This document shows positions 35,177 to 44,074 of a DNA stretch of 64,000 nucleotides, one piece after another. The DNA is from Mucilaginibacter sp. (GTDB lineage: Bacteria; Bacteroidota; Bacteroidia; Sphingobacteriales; Sphingobacteriaceae). The notes beneath the pieces were generated by a model. It was not told where the DNA came from, ran no database searches, and saw only the letters and a program-made list of their open reading frames with translations. The position numbers and the translations under genes are program-made. The stretch is from positions 1-64,000 of the forward strand of contig NZ_JAQBOF010000029.1 of assembly GCF_028288185.1 (NCBI RefSeq), written 5' to 3'. Each line of letters opens with the position of its first letter. The first letter of the stretch is position 1.

Positions 35177-36376
35177 TCAGATGGCCGAAAATATTAATGA
35201 TGTACAATTTCCTCCAAAACCAAACGAGTTTGACATAACATGCTTAACTGGCTGGTCTTTCAGGAAGTGTTTCGCCGGTACAAAAGGCAACTCATGCATG
35301 GGCGTATTAAAACGCAGGTTAGGATAGATCAAACCATGTTTAATTGCCAGGGCAGAAAAAACCGCCTCAATCCCGCCACTTGCCCCCAAGGTATGCCCGG
35401 TAAATGACTTGGTTGAGCTCATGGCAGGATAATTCTCCCCAAATAAACGCATTATGGCCGTACCTTCAGCACTATCGTTGTTAGGTGTACCCGTACCATG
35501 TAAATTAATGTAATCAATATCATCCGGGACTAAACCGCTCTTAGCTAATGCCCGGCTCATGGCCAAATAACAACCTGTACCTTCCGGCGATGATGCTGTT
35601 TGGTGATAGGCATCATTGCTATTATTGTAGCCGCTTAATTTGCAGTACATCTTCTTATTTAATGTTTTAGCTACCTTGTCCGAAACCAATACTACATATC
35701 CGGCACCCTCACCTAAATTCAAGCCTTCGCGATTCTCATCAAATGGTTTACAGAACTCTTTATCCAATATCATCAGCGTATTAAAGCCGTTTAAAGTAAA
35801 TTTAGTTAACGAATCTGTTCCCCCGGCGACAACAACATCCAGAATATCGTTCTTTATCAACCTGGCCCCATAAAATATGGCATTAGCCGATGATGAGCAA
35901 GCTGTGCTGATGGTGGTCATGTAATCAGTAATTCCCAGCTTATCCGCAACAGCTTCTGTCATGCTGCCACATTCATGATCAAACACGTTGCGTAATTTAC
36001 CTTTTGAGTTGTCTTTTGTAAACTCCACAAAGAAATCCTCGCTCTTATCCATGCCGCCTACCGTATTTGCAGAAACAAAGCCGGTACGTAAGTCAGACAG
36101 ATTTCCTATTTGAGCATCATTTAAGGCCTCCTTAGCGGCTATCAGGCTTAAAAGTGTAGTACGACTCTGTTGCGAGGAAAAGTTCGTTAAAGCGGCTAAT
36201 TCTTCGTTGGTCATCTTCACTTCCGCCACCGGCACTACTCCATGCAGTTTGGTGTTTATCAAAGTTATTTCGGCCATGCCCGCCTGCTCGCGCTCAAACG
36301 AAGCCAAATTCTCGGCCACATTATTGCCGATAGCTGTAATAACCCCCACACCCGCAACATAAACCGATGTACTCAT
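35177..36376 (-). CDS. Beta-ketoacyl-ACP synthase (aryl-polyene type)
   Basis: The 399-residue enzyme is a complete condensing enzyme: N-terminal VYVAGVGVITAIGNNV, Cys160 in STACSSSANAIFYGARLI, the His motif NLHGTGTPNNDSAEG (about 290-304) and SFTGHTLGASGGIE (about 327-340). It should extend the polyene chain together with the Cys-less partner next to it. It abuts the degenerate ketosynthase-like gene (no gap) and lies one base before the partner gene. Confidence 0.88.
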   Translation of the reverse strand: MSTSVYVAGVGVITAIGNNVAENLASFEREQAGMAEITLINTKLHGVVPVAEVKMTNEELAALTNFSSQQSRTTLLSLIAAKEALNDAQIGNLSDLRTGFVSANTVGGMDKSEDFFVEFTKDNSKGKLRNVFDHECGSMTEAVADKLGITDYMTTISTACSSSANAIFYGARLIKNDILDVVVAGGTDSLTKFTLNGFNTLMILDKEFCKPFDENREGLNLGEGAGYVVLVSDKVAKTLNKKMYCKLSGYNNSNDAYHQTASSPEGTGCYLAMSRALAKSGLVPDDIDYINLHGTGTPNNDSAEGTAIMRLFGENYPAMSSTKSFTGHTLGASGGIEAVFSALAIKHGLIYPNLRFNTPMHELPFVPAKHFLKDQPVKHVMSNSFGFGGNCTSLIFSAI

Positions 36377-37009
36377 TTATACTTTATCAATTATTAAATT
36401 TTCAAATATGCTATCCAGGTTCTTTTTAGAGAGAGGTATTGAATTTTCTTCTTTCCCTTTCTCCACTAAAAACAAAACCGCTTTATAGTCATCACCCAAA
36501 ACATCAACCCATCCGCAAATGCAAGCGCTTAAAATATTGTTGTTTAAAAGGTTATTTACATAACTCTCTATAAAGCCTGGATCAAATTTTTCAAAGATAA
36601 AAAATGCATCCTCCCCTTTAAAATTATTGCGGATGCATATTTCGCCGGTCATGATATTAGGTAGAGTATAAACGAATAATGCCGGGCTAGGGATGTCACT
36701 TACAGTTTTGATATACTTTTGGTCGCTATCTAAACTAGCGTTGGCATTGGATAAGATCAATCCTACTTCTTCAGGCTGATAATCTTTGATCGCGTTATTT
36801 TTTAATAACACTTCGGATGCCAGCCAACCCAATTTACTCAGGTTATCCATTTTATAAAATTTGGGATAACTTAATTCAAAGTGCTGGTATACGGATAACA
36901 AAAACGCAGGCAGATCTGCATCCCGATTCTCGAAAACCGGCACCTCATTTTTATAAACAACATTTTTTACAATGGTGCAATACAATGTTATGTTATTGTT
37001 TAGATGCAA
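36377..37009 (-). CDS. Degenerate ketosynthase-N-terminal-like protein of the pigment operon
   Basis: The 210-residue protein resembles the N-terminal half of a ketosynthase only. LGWLASEVLLKNNAIKDYQPEEVGLILSNANASLDSDQKYIKTV and FVYTLPNIMTGEICIRNNFKGEDAFFIFEKF are the best-matching parts. No active-site Cys or His motif and no C-terminal half are present. A scaffold or partner role is possible. Its start is 98 bases downstream of the next upstream gene, with a hairpin in between, and its stop is immediately before the active KS gene. Confidence 0.55.
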   Translation of the reverse strand: MHLNNNITLYCTIVKNVVYKNEVPVFENRDADLPAFLLSVYQHFELSYPKFYKMDNLSKLGWLASEVLLKNNAIKDYQPEEVGLILSNANASLDSDQKYIKTVSDIPSPALFVYTLPNIMTGEICIRNNFKGEDAFFIFEKFDPGFIESYVNNLLNNNILSACICGWVDVLGDDYKAVLFLVEKGKEENSIPLSKKNLDSIFENLIIDKV

Positions 37010-37069
37010 GTTTTTAAATATTTGATTATAAATTATTTATATTCTAAAAATGTCAGTTTGTCAGTATCA

Positions 37070-37099
37070 GACTTACGAAGCTTTAGAACTTCGTAAGTC
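37070..37099. promoter_or_regulatory. Perfect 11-bp hairpin inside the pigment operon
   Basis: GACTTACGAAG (37070-37080) and its complement (37089-37099) lie in the 98-base gap between two operon genes. The T-run lies on the plus-strand side, so on the operon (minus) strand it is not a standard terminator. It may instead be an mRNA stability or attenuation element. Confidence 0.45.
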
Positions 37100-37107
37100 T
37101 TTTTTAG

Positions 37108-38235
37108 CTATTTACTAAACACTATCGCCGCATTACATCCTCCAAAACCAGATGCTGTTTTTAAACAAGTTTTCAATCTCTTTGATGTTAGGGTTGTGCA
37201 AACATTTATTGGGTTACTTACCCCCATTTTTTCAAAACCTAAAGTAGGCAATATCAGGTTTTGTTTTAATGACTGTATAGATATAATTGATTCTATCAAA
37301 CCTGCTGCCCCCAGCGTATGCCCATAATAACCTTTCAAACTATTAGTCGGTACTTTATCTAATCCAGCTAAAGCAATAGCCTTTGCCTCCATTTCGTCAT
37401 TATAGCTTGTTGCCGTACCGTGTGCAGAGACCAGGTCAATATCATCCGGAAGCAAACCAGCTATACTTAACGTACGCTCAATGGCCTGTGCAAGCTCCAC
37501 TCCCGTCCGTGATGGTGCCGAAATATGATTAGCGTCATTACTTACCGCTCCACCTAAAACTTTGATACTGTCGGTATATTTAGGGTTTGATGATAAAATC
37601 ATAGTCGCGGCAGCTTCTCCTAAAGTTATACCTGTCCGGTTTTCATCAAACGGCTTACATGGCTCTGCACTTATAGCCTGGAAGGATTGAAAGCCTGACA
37701 ATACGAATTTGCTTATTACATCAGCCCCCACCACAACAACGTTTTCATATTGTCCCGATTGAATTAACCTTGCCCCGGTTAGTATCGCCATGATGCCGGA
37801 TATACAAGCATTTGATACCACCAGAGGTTTATTAACAAAACCAAAATGCTCTGCAACCAACCTGGCAGATGTATGCAGCGCAATGCGATCTTTCAGGTCG
37901 GGATCATCAGCATTTGTTTCCAACATACTTATATTTCCTTTGGTAGATGATACTATAAGCAACGTCTTTGTATCTGTCGCACTTATTCTACTCTCGCCTA
38001 AAACAGCTTCAATAGATGCTATAAGTAAACTCTCGAATAAACTGTATTTTAATTGATTATGATTTGATATTTCGTTTGAGTTAAATAGAGAAGCATATAC
38101 CGGCTCGTCCGCTAAAGTCAAATTATGGTGTTTTTTAATGCCGGATATGCCTTGTTTAACTTGCTCAAAGTTTTGGGCGGTTGTAGCTCCTAGCGGAGAG
38201 TAAATATTATCGGCAACTACATAAACCGCCAGCAT
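37108..38235 (-). CDS. Beta-ketoacyl-ACP synthase (second ketosynthase of the right operon)
   Basis: I start this gene at the ATG at 38235, because it overlaps the stop of the preceding dehydratase gene by one base (TAATG) and YVVADNIYSPLG is the conserved N-terminus. The longer frame to 38265 would overlap by 31 bases. In this numbering (375 codons) the nucleophile is Cys144 in SNACISGIMAI, followed by SAHGTATSYNDEMEA (about 275) and GYYGHTLGAAGLIES (about 310). It is a fully equipped condensing enzyme of the polyene branch. Confidence 0.85.
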   Translation of the reverse strand: MLAVYVVADNIYSPLGATTAQNFEQVKQGISGIKKHHNLTLADEPVYASLFNSNEISNHNQLKYSLFESLLIASIEAVLGESRISATDTKTLLIVSSTKGNISMLETNADDPDLKDRIALHTSARLVAEHFGFVNKPLVVSNACISGIMAILTGARLIQSGQYENVVVVGADVISKFVLSGFQSFQAISAEPCKPFDENRTGITLGEAAATMILSSNPKYTDSIKVLGGAVSNDANHISAPSRTGVELAQAIERTLSIAGLLPDDIDLVSAHGTATSYNDEMEAKAIALAGLDKVPTNSLKGYYGHTLGAAGLIESIISIQSLKQNLILPTLGFEKMGVSNPINVCTTLTSKRLKTCLKTASGFGGCNAAIVFSK

Positions 38236-38651
38236 TATTGATTGATGAATATCTTCATTTCGCATTGTGCCACCTCCATTTCGTTACACCATATTTTACC
38301 AGATACTATGCCAGCATCAAATATCTGGACCTCTATTTTTACTTCGGTAAAGAGTATATCCCCCACTTTTGGCAAACTGTATATCTCGAAATTTTTTACC
38401 TGGCCTATGTAGCCATTAGCAACCGGCCTATTCTCAATACGGGCCATATTGCCTGATCCGGCAGCCGCGGTTTGTGCCATATTTTCCATGAGGCCGGCTT
38501 CGCTAAACTCGCCGTTTATAACAAATACGTTATCGGCAGCGATAATAAAGCTTGTTTTGGTAATGTTATCGTCAGAGAATAACAATTCGTCTATCATTAC
38601 AAATGGCGGCTGTTGGGGTATTAAGGATAATATGCTTTCGCCTTCTATCAT
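38235..38651 (-). CDS. Hotdog-fold dehydratase-like protein (ApeP-like)
   Basis: The 138-residue protein has a FabZ-like start, LIPQQPPFVMIDELLF, and GLMENMAQTAAAGSG in the active-site helix. The usual HFPG stretch reads INGEFSEAG, so the normal catalytic His is absent. Proteins of this type in aryl-polyene clusters (ApeP) are thought to act as dehydratases or isomerases. It overlaps fabG by four bases (ATGA) and is coupled to the ketosynthase by TAATG. Confidence 0.7.
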   Translation of the reverse strand: MIEGESILSLIPQQPPFVMIDELLFSDDNITKTSFIIAADNVFVINGEFSEAGLMENMAQTAAAGSGNMARIENRPVANGYIGQVKNFEIYSLPKVGDILFTEVKIEVQIFDAGIVSGKIWCNEMEVAQCEMKIFINQ

Positions 38652-39376
38652 GAATATAAACCACCGTTAATTGATAATACTTCTGCTGTTATATAGGATG
38701 CATCTTTTGATGCTAAAAAGCCTACCGCATGCGCTACTTCTTCAGGCAGGCCGAAACGATTAACGGGGATGGTACGCTTTAATTCTTTCTCATCCAGCCC
38801 TTCCGTCATATCTGTTTTAATAAAGCCGGGAGCAACCGCGTTTACGGTTATACCGCTACGGCCAACTTCCTGCGCTAATGCCTTGGTTGCACCTATTACA
38901 CCCGCTTTAGCAGCCGAATAATTGGTTTGCCCCGCCACCCCTTTAAGGCCAGATAGCGAAACCACATTAATTATGCGGCCGTAACGGTTAAGCATCATCC
39001 TATCCAAAACCAAACGGGTAACATAAAAGAAACTGTTCAGGCTGGTGTTAATTACACTGTCCCACTGCTCATCTTTTAACCAAACCATCAGGCTATCATC
39101 GCGGATACCGGCGTTGTTTACCAGTACCTCAATGTCTTTATCTTCGTTAGCGTTTATCCAGGTATCTAAAACTTCTTTTATCTGTTCTTTATCCGCTACA
39201 TCAAATGGCAGTAATTCGCCATCACCACCATTTGCTCTTACCTGTTCAAGCGTGTTGTTGGCTTCTTCGGTATTGCTTTTATAGTTGATGAGTACATAGT
39301 AACCCATCGTAGCCATCTTAACACAGATCGCCCTGCCTATTCCTCTTGATCCGCCGGTAACTAACGCGCACTTCAT
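38648..39376 (-). CDS. fabG: 3-oxoacyl-ACP reductase (FabG)
   Basis: The 242-residue SDR has the NADP loop TGGSRGIGRAICVKM, the NNAGIRDD motif, the active-site S..YSAAKAGVIGATKALAQE (Tyr-x3-Lys) and IKTDMTEGL, all classic for FabG. It reduces the beta-keto group made by the cluster ketosynthases. It is separated from the ammonia-lyase gene by four bases. Confidence 0.9.
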   Translation of the reverse strand: MKCALVTGGSRGIGRAICVKMATMGYYVLINYKSNTEEANNTLEQVRANGGDGELLPFDVADKEQIKEVLDTWINANEDKDIEVLVNNAGIRDDSLMVWLKDEQWDSVINTSLNSFFYVTRLVLDRMMLNRYGRIINVVSLSGLKGVAGQTNYSAAKAGVIGATKALAQEVGRSGITVNAVAPGFIKTDMTEGLDEKELKRTIPVNRFGLPEEVAHAVGFLASKDASYITAEVLSINGGLYS

Positions 39377-39380
39377 GTTA

Positions 39381-40928
39381 TTAATCTATTGCCGGATTAG
39401 TATTTGCTAAAAAGTTCTTAACCCGCTCCATATCCTTGTATTTTGGTGAGTCTTCCACAAAAACAGGAAAGATCGCCCTAACCTTGTTATACAAATCTAA
39501 AGTATGTGGTGCTAATTTATCCTGGCAGGCCAAATAATCAATAGCTTGTAAGATAGTCATTAACTGGATTGACAGTACTGTAAACGCGTTATCAATAACC
39601 TTGCCCGTCATTAAAGCCGCATTACAGCCCATGCTCACAATATCCTGGTTATCATTATTGTTAGGGATGCTATGTACATACATCGGGAAGGATAATGTCT
39701 GGTTCTCTGCAACGGTTGATGTCGCGGTAAACTGTACGCCCTGCATGCCGAAGTTTAATCCTAAAACCCCCAGGTTTACAAACGGCGGGAACTTTAGGTT
39801 TAGCTTATCATTCAGCAAGTAATTTAACTGGCGTTCTGATAGCATAGACAGTTTGGTAATAGCGATCTTCAACTTATCCATCTCTAACGATACATAATCG
39901 CCATGGAAATTACCACCGTGGAAGACGTTTTGGTTAACATGGTCAATTACCGGGTTATCGTTTACCGAGTTTAGCTCGTTCACCAATACCTCTTCTGCTT
40001 GCGCGATAGTATCATATATAGGACCTAACACTTGAGTTACGCAACGTAATGAGTAGTATTCCTGTACCTTATCTTCAAATATTTCCTGGTCAATATTATC
40101 CGGGTGGTATAAATGATCTGTACGGCTGCGGATCATTTTGCTATCCTTTAGAATATCGCGCAGCATAGCGGCTATTTTATTTTGGCCTTTGTGATGCTTA
40201 ACAATATTCAACTCGTGCGAATAATGATCATCATAAGCCTCAACAATCTCATTGGTCATTGCCGAAAACATAGCCGACCAACCCAACAGTTTCTGCGCCT
40301 GGATGATATTTACCATACCAATCCCTGTCATTGCTGATGTACCATTAATAGTAGCTAATCCCTCGCGTATATGAATGGTTAATGGTTTTATATGGAGTTT
40401 ATTAAATACTTCTATAGTTGGTTTTGTTTCGCCTTGATATATAACCTCACCCTCACCTATCAATACCAAACCCAGGTGGGCCAGCTGCACCAGGTCACCA
40501 CTTGCGCCAACGCCGCCATGCTCATAGATACATGGGGTTACATCATTGTTTATCAGATCTTTAAGCAACTCAACTATATCGGCATGTATGCCGGAGTAGG
40601 CTTGTATCAAACTGTTTAAACGGGCCACCATTAGGGCTTTTGCCAATGTAGGTGTAAGCAACGCACCACTACCAGAGCTATGGCTGCGAATCAAATTATA
40701 TTGTAAAGCCAGCAGGTTCTCTTCGCTTACCTTGTATTGGGCCATGGGGCCAAAACCGGTATTTATACCATAAATTAATTTATTGGATGAGAAGTTTTGC
40801 AGGAACTTAAAGTTGGTCTCAATTTTTGTTAAAGCTGAGGGGGATAGGGAAACCGACTTCTTATTAAACACAATATCGTTAAAGTCAGCTAAAGTAAGGA
40901 CGCTCTGTCCAACAGTTATCATAGGCAA
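39381..40928 (-). CDS. Tyrosine (aromatic amino acid) ammonia-lyase
   Basis: The 515-residue protein has the self-formed MIO triad Ala142-Ser143-Gly144 in EHGGVGASGDLVQLAHLGLVLIGEGE and the catalytic Tyr53 in YGINTGFGPMAQY. FHGGNFHGDYVSLEMDKLKIAITKL, NYLLNDKLN and PNNNDNQDIVSMG are also present. NLIRSHSSGSG in the substrate pocket matches the pattern of the Flavobacterium flexirubin-cluster tyrosine ammonia-lyase, which makes 4-coumarate from tyrosine. It should supply the aryl starter of the polyene. Confidence 0.88.
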   Translation of the reverse strand: MPMITVGQSVLTLADFNDIVFNKKSVSLSPSALTKIETNFKFLQNFSSNKLIYGINTGFGPMAQYKVSEENLLALQYNLIRSHSSGSGALLTPTLAKALMVARLNSLIQAYSGIHADIVELLKDLINNDVTPCIYEHGGVGASGDLVQLAHLGLVLIGEGEVIYQGETKPTIEVFNKLHIKPLTIHIREGLATINGTSAMTGIGMVNIIQAQKLLGWSAMFSAMTNEIVEAYDDHYSHELNIVKHHKGQNKIAAMLRDILKDSKMIRSRTDHLYHPDNIDQEIFEDKVQEYYSLRCVTQVLGPIYDTIAQAEEVLVNELNSVNDNPVIDHVNQNVFHGGNFHGDYVSLEMDKLKIAITKLSMLSERQLNYLLNDKLNLKFPPFVNLGVLGLNFGMQGVQFTATSTVAENQTLSFPMYVHSIPNNNDNQDIVSMGCNAALMTGKVIDNAFTVLSIQLMTILQAIDYLACQDKLAPHTLDLYNKVRAIFPVFVEDSPKYKDMERVKNFLANTNPAID

Positions 40929-41027
40929 ATATTAATAATCAATCTTTTAAACCCAAATACAGCCTAATAGTTTGCTGTGCCGGATGACAAATATATAAAA
41001 TAGTGATTAGTAATCAGAGATTGGTGA

Positions 41028-42317
41028 TTAGTTGCCTGCAACTCTTTTATCAATAAACTTAACGGCTTTACGCACAGCTTCGGGGAACTGCATTTTTTGC
41101 AACTGTTCTACAGATATATAGTTTACATGCGGGCTTACACGTAAACGTGCCTGTAGGTAGGCCCTGATACGGTTATCACAGGCTTTGCTGTCGTCTAAAG
41201 GCAATAAATGAAGTAGTACTTCATCCATACCTATTTCGTTTGAATACACTTCTACTACATAATCCAGCACTTCTTCCATTTCATTCAGAAGGTCAAACAT
41301 GGCAGGCGGATACAACGTGGTACCTTTAAACTTGATCATCTGCTTTTTACGGCCAATTATTGGCGATAAACGTAAACTGGTACGACCGCAAACGCAGGGC
41401 TTATCATCATACATACAGATATCGCCCGTTTTATAGCGCAGTAACGGCATACCTTCTACTCCCAGGGTAGTTATGGTTAGCTCGCCGGGAGTGTTTGCGG
41501 GTACGGGTTTGTTGTCTTCGTCTAATAGCTCTGCTATTACCAATTCGGGTTGCAAGTGGCCGCCACGGCCTTCACTACATTCGGTAAACGCTGTTTGCAT
41601 TTCGGTTGAAGCATAGGTAGAATATAGTTGTAAATCCCAGGCTTCGGTGATTTTCTTGCCGAGTATATTAAAGGAGAAATCGGTATTGCGGATGTTCTCG
41701 CCTATACAAATGGCCTTCTTTACAGATGTTTTATTAAGGTCGATGTTGGCATCTTTTGCAAACTGTATCAGCTTTAAAATAAAAGATGGCACCGCAACTA
41801 TGGCCGTTGGGTTTAAACGCTGTATGGTTTCTATCTGCAAAGAAGGCACTCCCGGACCTAAACGGATGATCCCTGCACCTAACTTGCGCAAGCCTGAGTA
41901 ATAAGCTATGCCCGCCATAAACTGCCTGTCGAGCGTTAGCATAAGTTGGTAGATATCCTGATCTGTACCATCGGCACAAATAAAAGAGTTATATTCGTTA
42001 AGGGTTAAGCGGTTAAGATCATTATCGGTAAGCGCGATGGTAACCGGGCTGCCTAAAGTGCCTGATGTTGAAGCGTATTCAATAACCTTGTCCCTGCTTA
42101 CGCAAAGGAAATCATCATTACGTTTTTGCAGATCTTCTTTACTGGTGGTTGGAATAGTGGCCAGATCTTCAATTGTTTTTATTGAATTGATATTGATCTG
42201 ATGCTTCGCAAACAGTTCTTTATAAAACGGCGAATGGCTATTTAAATGAACTAATAACTGTCGCAGTTTTTGCTCCTGGTCTGCTTTCACTTGATCTGCT
42301 GTAACGGTTATGCTCAT
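41028..42317 (-). CDS. PaaK-like adenylate-forming ligase (aryl/coumarate activation)
   Basis: The 430-residue AMP-forming enzyme has VIEYASTSGTLGSPVTIALT (P-loop-like ST-rich motif), YSTYASTEMQTAFTE (A5-like motif) and a CGRTSLRLSPIIGRKKQMIKFKGTTLYPPAMFDLL stretch with the hinge Gly and adenylation Lys. It resembles phenylacetate-CoA ligase and probably loads the aryl acid from the ammonia-lyase onto CoA or a carrier. I choose the ATG at 42317 (codon 6 of the longer frame) because a TTTG-rich promoter-like box lies directly before it. It leads the right operon. Confidence 0.8.
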   Translation of the reverse strand: MSITVTADQVKADQEQKLRQLLVHLNSHSPFYKELFAKHQININSIKTIEDLATIPTTSKEDLQKRNDDFLCVSRDKVIEYASTSGTLGSPVTIALTDNDLNRLTLNEYNSFICADGTDQDIYQLMLTLDRQFMAGIAYYSGLRKLGAGIIRLGPGVPSLQIETIQRLNPTAIVAVPSFILKLIQFAKDANIDLNKTSVKKAICIGENIRNTDFSFNILGKKITEAWDLQLYSTYASTEMQTAFTECSEGRGGHLQPELVIAELLDEDNKPVPANTPGELTITTLGVEGMPLLRYKTGDICMYDDKPCVCGRTSLRLSPIIGRKKQMIKFKGTTLYPPAMFDLLNEMEEVLDYVVEVYSNEIGMDEVLLHLLPLDDSKACDNRIRAYLQARLRVSPHVNYISVEQLQKMQFPEAVRKAVKFIDKRVAGN

Positions 42318-42332
42318 GTAACAAAGAAACAA

Positions 42333-42694
42333 AATCTACAGGTTATTTTACGCAATTACGGTACTATCTCTTTTCTTTTTATAGGTCAAAGTGATTCACA
42401 AAATAGTGAATCACTTTGAATCACCTGAATCACTTTTTGCCTATAACTATTTATAAATCAATCATTTGTTAAAATGGAGTGAATCACCGTGAATCAGTAC
42501 TAAAACTTTAAGCTGATATATTTAACCATTTGTAAATAAGATAATTATGTTATTTTAGTAAAATTTTAGAAATTTGAATGAATCACTTTTGTGAATCACC
42601 AAAATTTCCTTTTTGTCATCTTGACCCGTCCTAAAGAATGTTTACACTTTTGATTGTTAATACTGGATTGAATTTACAACTTTTTATTTATCGC
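42333..42694. other. Intergenic region with repeat array
   Basis: No gene was found. The left third is the presumed promoter region of the aryl ligase operon. The middle and right hold the GAATCAC repeats and an AT-rich tract. The esterase gene ends at the right edge. Confidence 0.6.
42391..42599. repeat. GAATCAC heptamer array upstream of the pigment operon
   Basis: GAATCAC (mostly as GTGAATCAC) occurs on the plus strand at 42408, 42418, 42427, 42481, 42580 and 42593, with a one-mismatch copy (GAATCAG) at 42491. An inverted GTGATTCAC is at 42391-42399. Spacings are 9-10 bases within clusters. Such direct repeats look like an array of protein-binding sites. It lies in the 377-base spacer before the leading gene of the right operon. 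Confidence 0.6.
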
Positions 42695-43576
42695 TCAACT
42701 TTTAAAACTCAACTTATAACCTTTAAAAAAATTCCATATCTCCTCACAAGCATTTAAATTACGTGTTGTTTTACCTATAATAAACTTTGGCAAATACTGC
42801 CAGCCACCAGGCCAGGTATGGCCGCCATTAATTATAGTATAACCAACAACCTTTATCCCGGTTTTAGGGTTGAGGTATTCTTCTTTAACTATACTGGTAC
42901 CATCATTTGCCTTGTCAGGTATAGTGGTAATTAAGGCGGTTTTATTGCAATTATTTAAGGCCACCCATTTATCAATCACCTCATCCTGTGAATAAGCGCT
43001 TCTGCCGAATAATTTGCCGCCCTTGTAAGGAACTATTGGGTCTGTGGTTCCATGCATATAGAGCGCCGGCATAGGCCTGTCGAGGTCATAGCCCTCGCCT
43101 ATATCTAATGTTGCTGCAACCATTGCTACTGCTGCTATACGCCGGTTTAACTGGCAGGCTAGTCTCGCCGTCATAAAACCACCGTTAGATATACCGGTGA
43201 CATATACCCTTTCCGGGTCGGCATTATATATTTTTATGATATAATTTATTAGTTGGTCTATAAACTTAACATCATCAATACCATGCAAATCTGCGCCATC
43301 ATGCCAAATACGTTTGGATGCCGGGCATACCACAATAAATTTCTCTCTATCGGCAACAGGCCTGAAATCAGCCAGATGGAACATTCCTTTCGGACTGGCC
43401 AAACCGCCATGAAGCGAAATAACCAATGGCATTTTATGCCCTTTTTCTGTAGCCGGTATATAAGTTAAAAAAAAACGTTTATTACCATCCACTATCATAT
43501 CGCCGCTAATTAGCGGCGATTGGGCAAGGGCAGATATGGAAGCAGATAGTATCATCATTAGAGTGACGTAGCGCAT
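42695..43576 (-). CDS. Secreted alpha/beta hydrolase, PHB-depolymerase/LpqC-like esterase
   Basis: The 293-residue protein has a signal peptide (ISALAQ), the oxyanion region ISLHGGLAS, the nucleophile elbow VTGISNGGFM (Ser in GISNG), PALYMHGTTDPIVPYKGG with an Asp, and a late His in INGGHTWPGG. This is the layout of the PHB depolymerase/feruloyl-esterase-like LpqC family. It probably cleaves ester bonds in the periplasm or outside the cell; the substrate is unknown. It is a single gene. Confidence 0.8.
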   Translation of the reverse strand: MRYVTLMMILSASISALAQSPLISGDMIVDGNKRFFLTYIPATEKGHKMPLVISLHGGLASPKGMFHLADFRPVADREKFIVVCPASKRIWHDGADLHGIDDVKFIDQLINYIIKIYNADPERVYVTGISNGGFMTARLACQLNRRIAAVAMVAATLDIGEGYDLDRPMPALYMHGTTDPIVPYKGGKLFGRSAYSQDEVIDKWVALNNCNKTALITTIPDKANDGTSIVKEEYLNPKTGIKVVGYTIINGGHTWPGGWQYLPKFIIGKTTRNLNACEEIWNFFKGYKLSFKS

Positions 43577-43719
43577 ATAGGTGTTTTGTTTGACTATTAA
43601 CCAATTACTATTAAAAACGTTTATTTTAATAGTGCAGTTTTATTTAAAACCGTTTGTGTTAATTAGGGTTATACTTTTAGTTGATATATCGACTTAAAAA
43701 TATTATAAATAAACGCATC

Positions 43720-44001
43720 ATGAAAATTATTAAAGTATTAGTAGTAGCTGTAATTACGGCGTGTACATTTACCATAGCAGAGGCCCAGATCAGGCTTCCA
43801 CCACCACCTCCCCACCCGCCATTACCACGTATTCATTTAGGGACACCGCCTCCACCGCCCGCGCCACGTGTTCATTTAGGAACACCACCTCCACCGCCGG
43901 GAGGAAGGGTTGAACTAAGAGGACCCGAAGGAAGATCAAGGGTAGTAGTTAGGCGTCATTATTATTATCGCCGCGGCATACGTCATTATCGCAGATACTA
44001 A
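43720..44001 (+). CDS. Small secreted Pro-rich protein
   Basis: I start at the ATG at 43720, because the first 24 residues from it form a signal peptide (ends AEAQ). The longer frame begins 39 bases upstream. The mature part is Pro/Arg-rich. A unit HLGTPPPPPxPR(V) is repeated (around residues 40-51 and 52-63), then a basic tail with RRHYYYRRGIRHYRRY. No globular domain is seen. It could be a surface or periplasmic RNA- or polyanion-binding peptide. A hairpin terminator follows at 44012-44050. Confidence 0.6.
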   Translation: MKIIKVLVVAVITACTFTIAEAQIRLPPPPPHPPLPRIHLGTPPPPPAPRVHLGTPPPPPGGRVELRGPEGRSRVVVRRHYYYRRGIRHYRRY

Positions 44002-44011
44002 AAATGAAAAG

Positions 44012-44050
44012 AGCCGCTCATCGGGAAGGATGAAGCGGCTTTCTTTTCAA
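44012..44050. terminator. Rho-independent terminator
   Basis: An AGCCGCTCATC / GATGAAGCGGCT stem with one bulge and a T-rich tail lies directly after the Pro-rich protein gene and converges with the peroxiredoxin-like gene end. Confidence 0.65.
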
Positions 44051-44074
44051 CTGTAAACCAAACCAATAGTATTT

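Noticed and set aside
37070-37099. Hairpin read as a terminator of the upstream ketosynthase gene
   Set aside because: The T-run lies on the plus-strand side, so it does not fit termination of the minus-strand operon. I list it only as a possible RNA element.
42391-42599. CRISPR array
   Set aside because: The repeats are seven to nine bases with irregular short gaps, one is inverted, and no cas gene is near.
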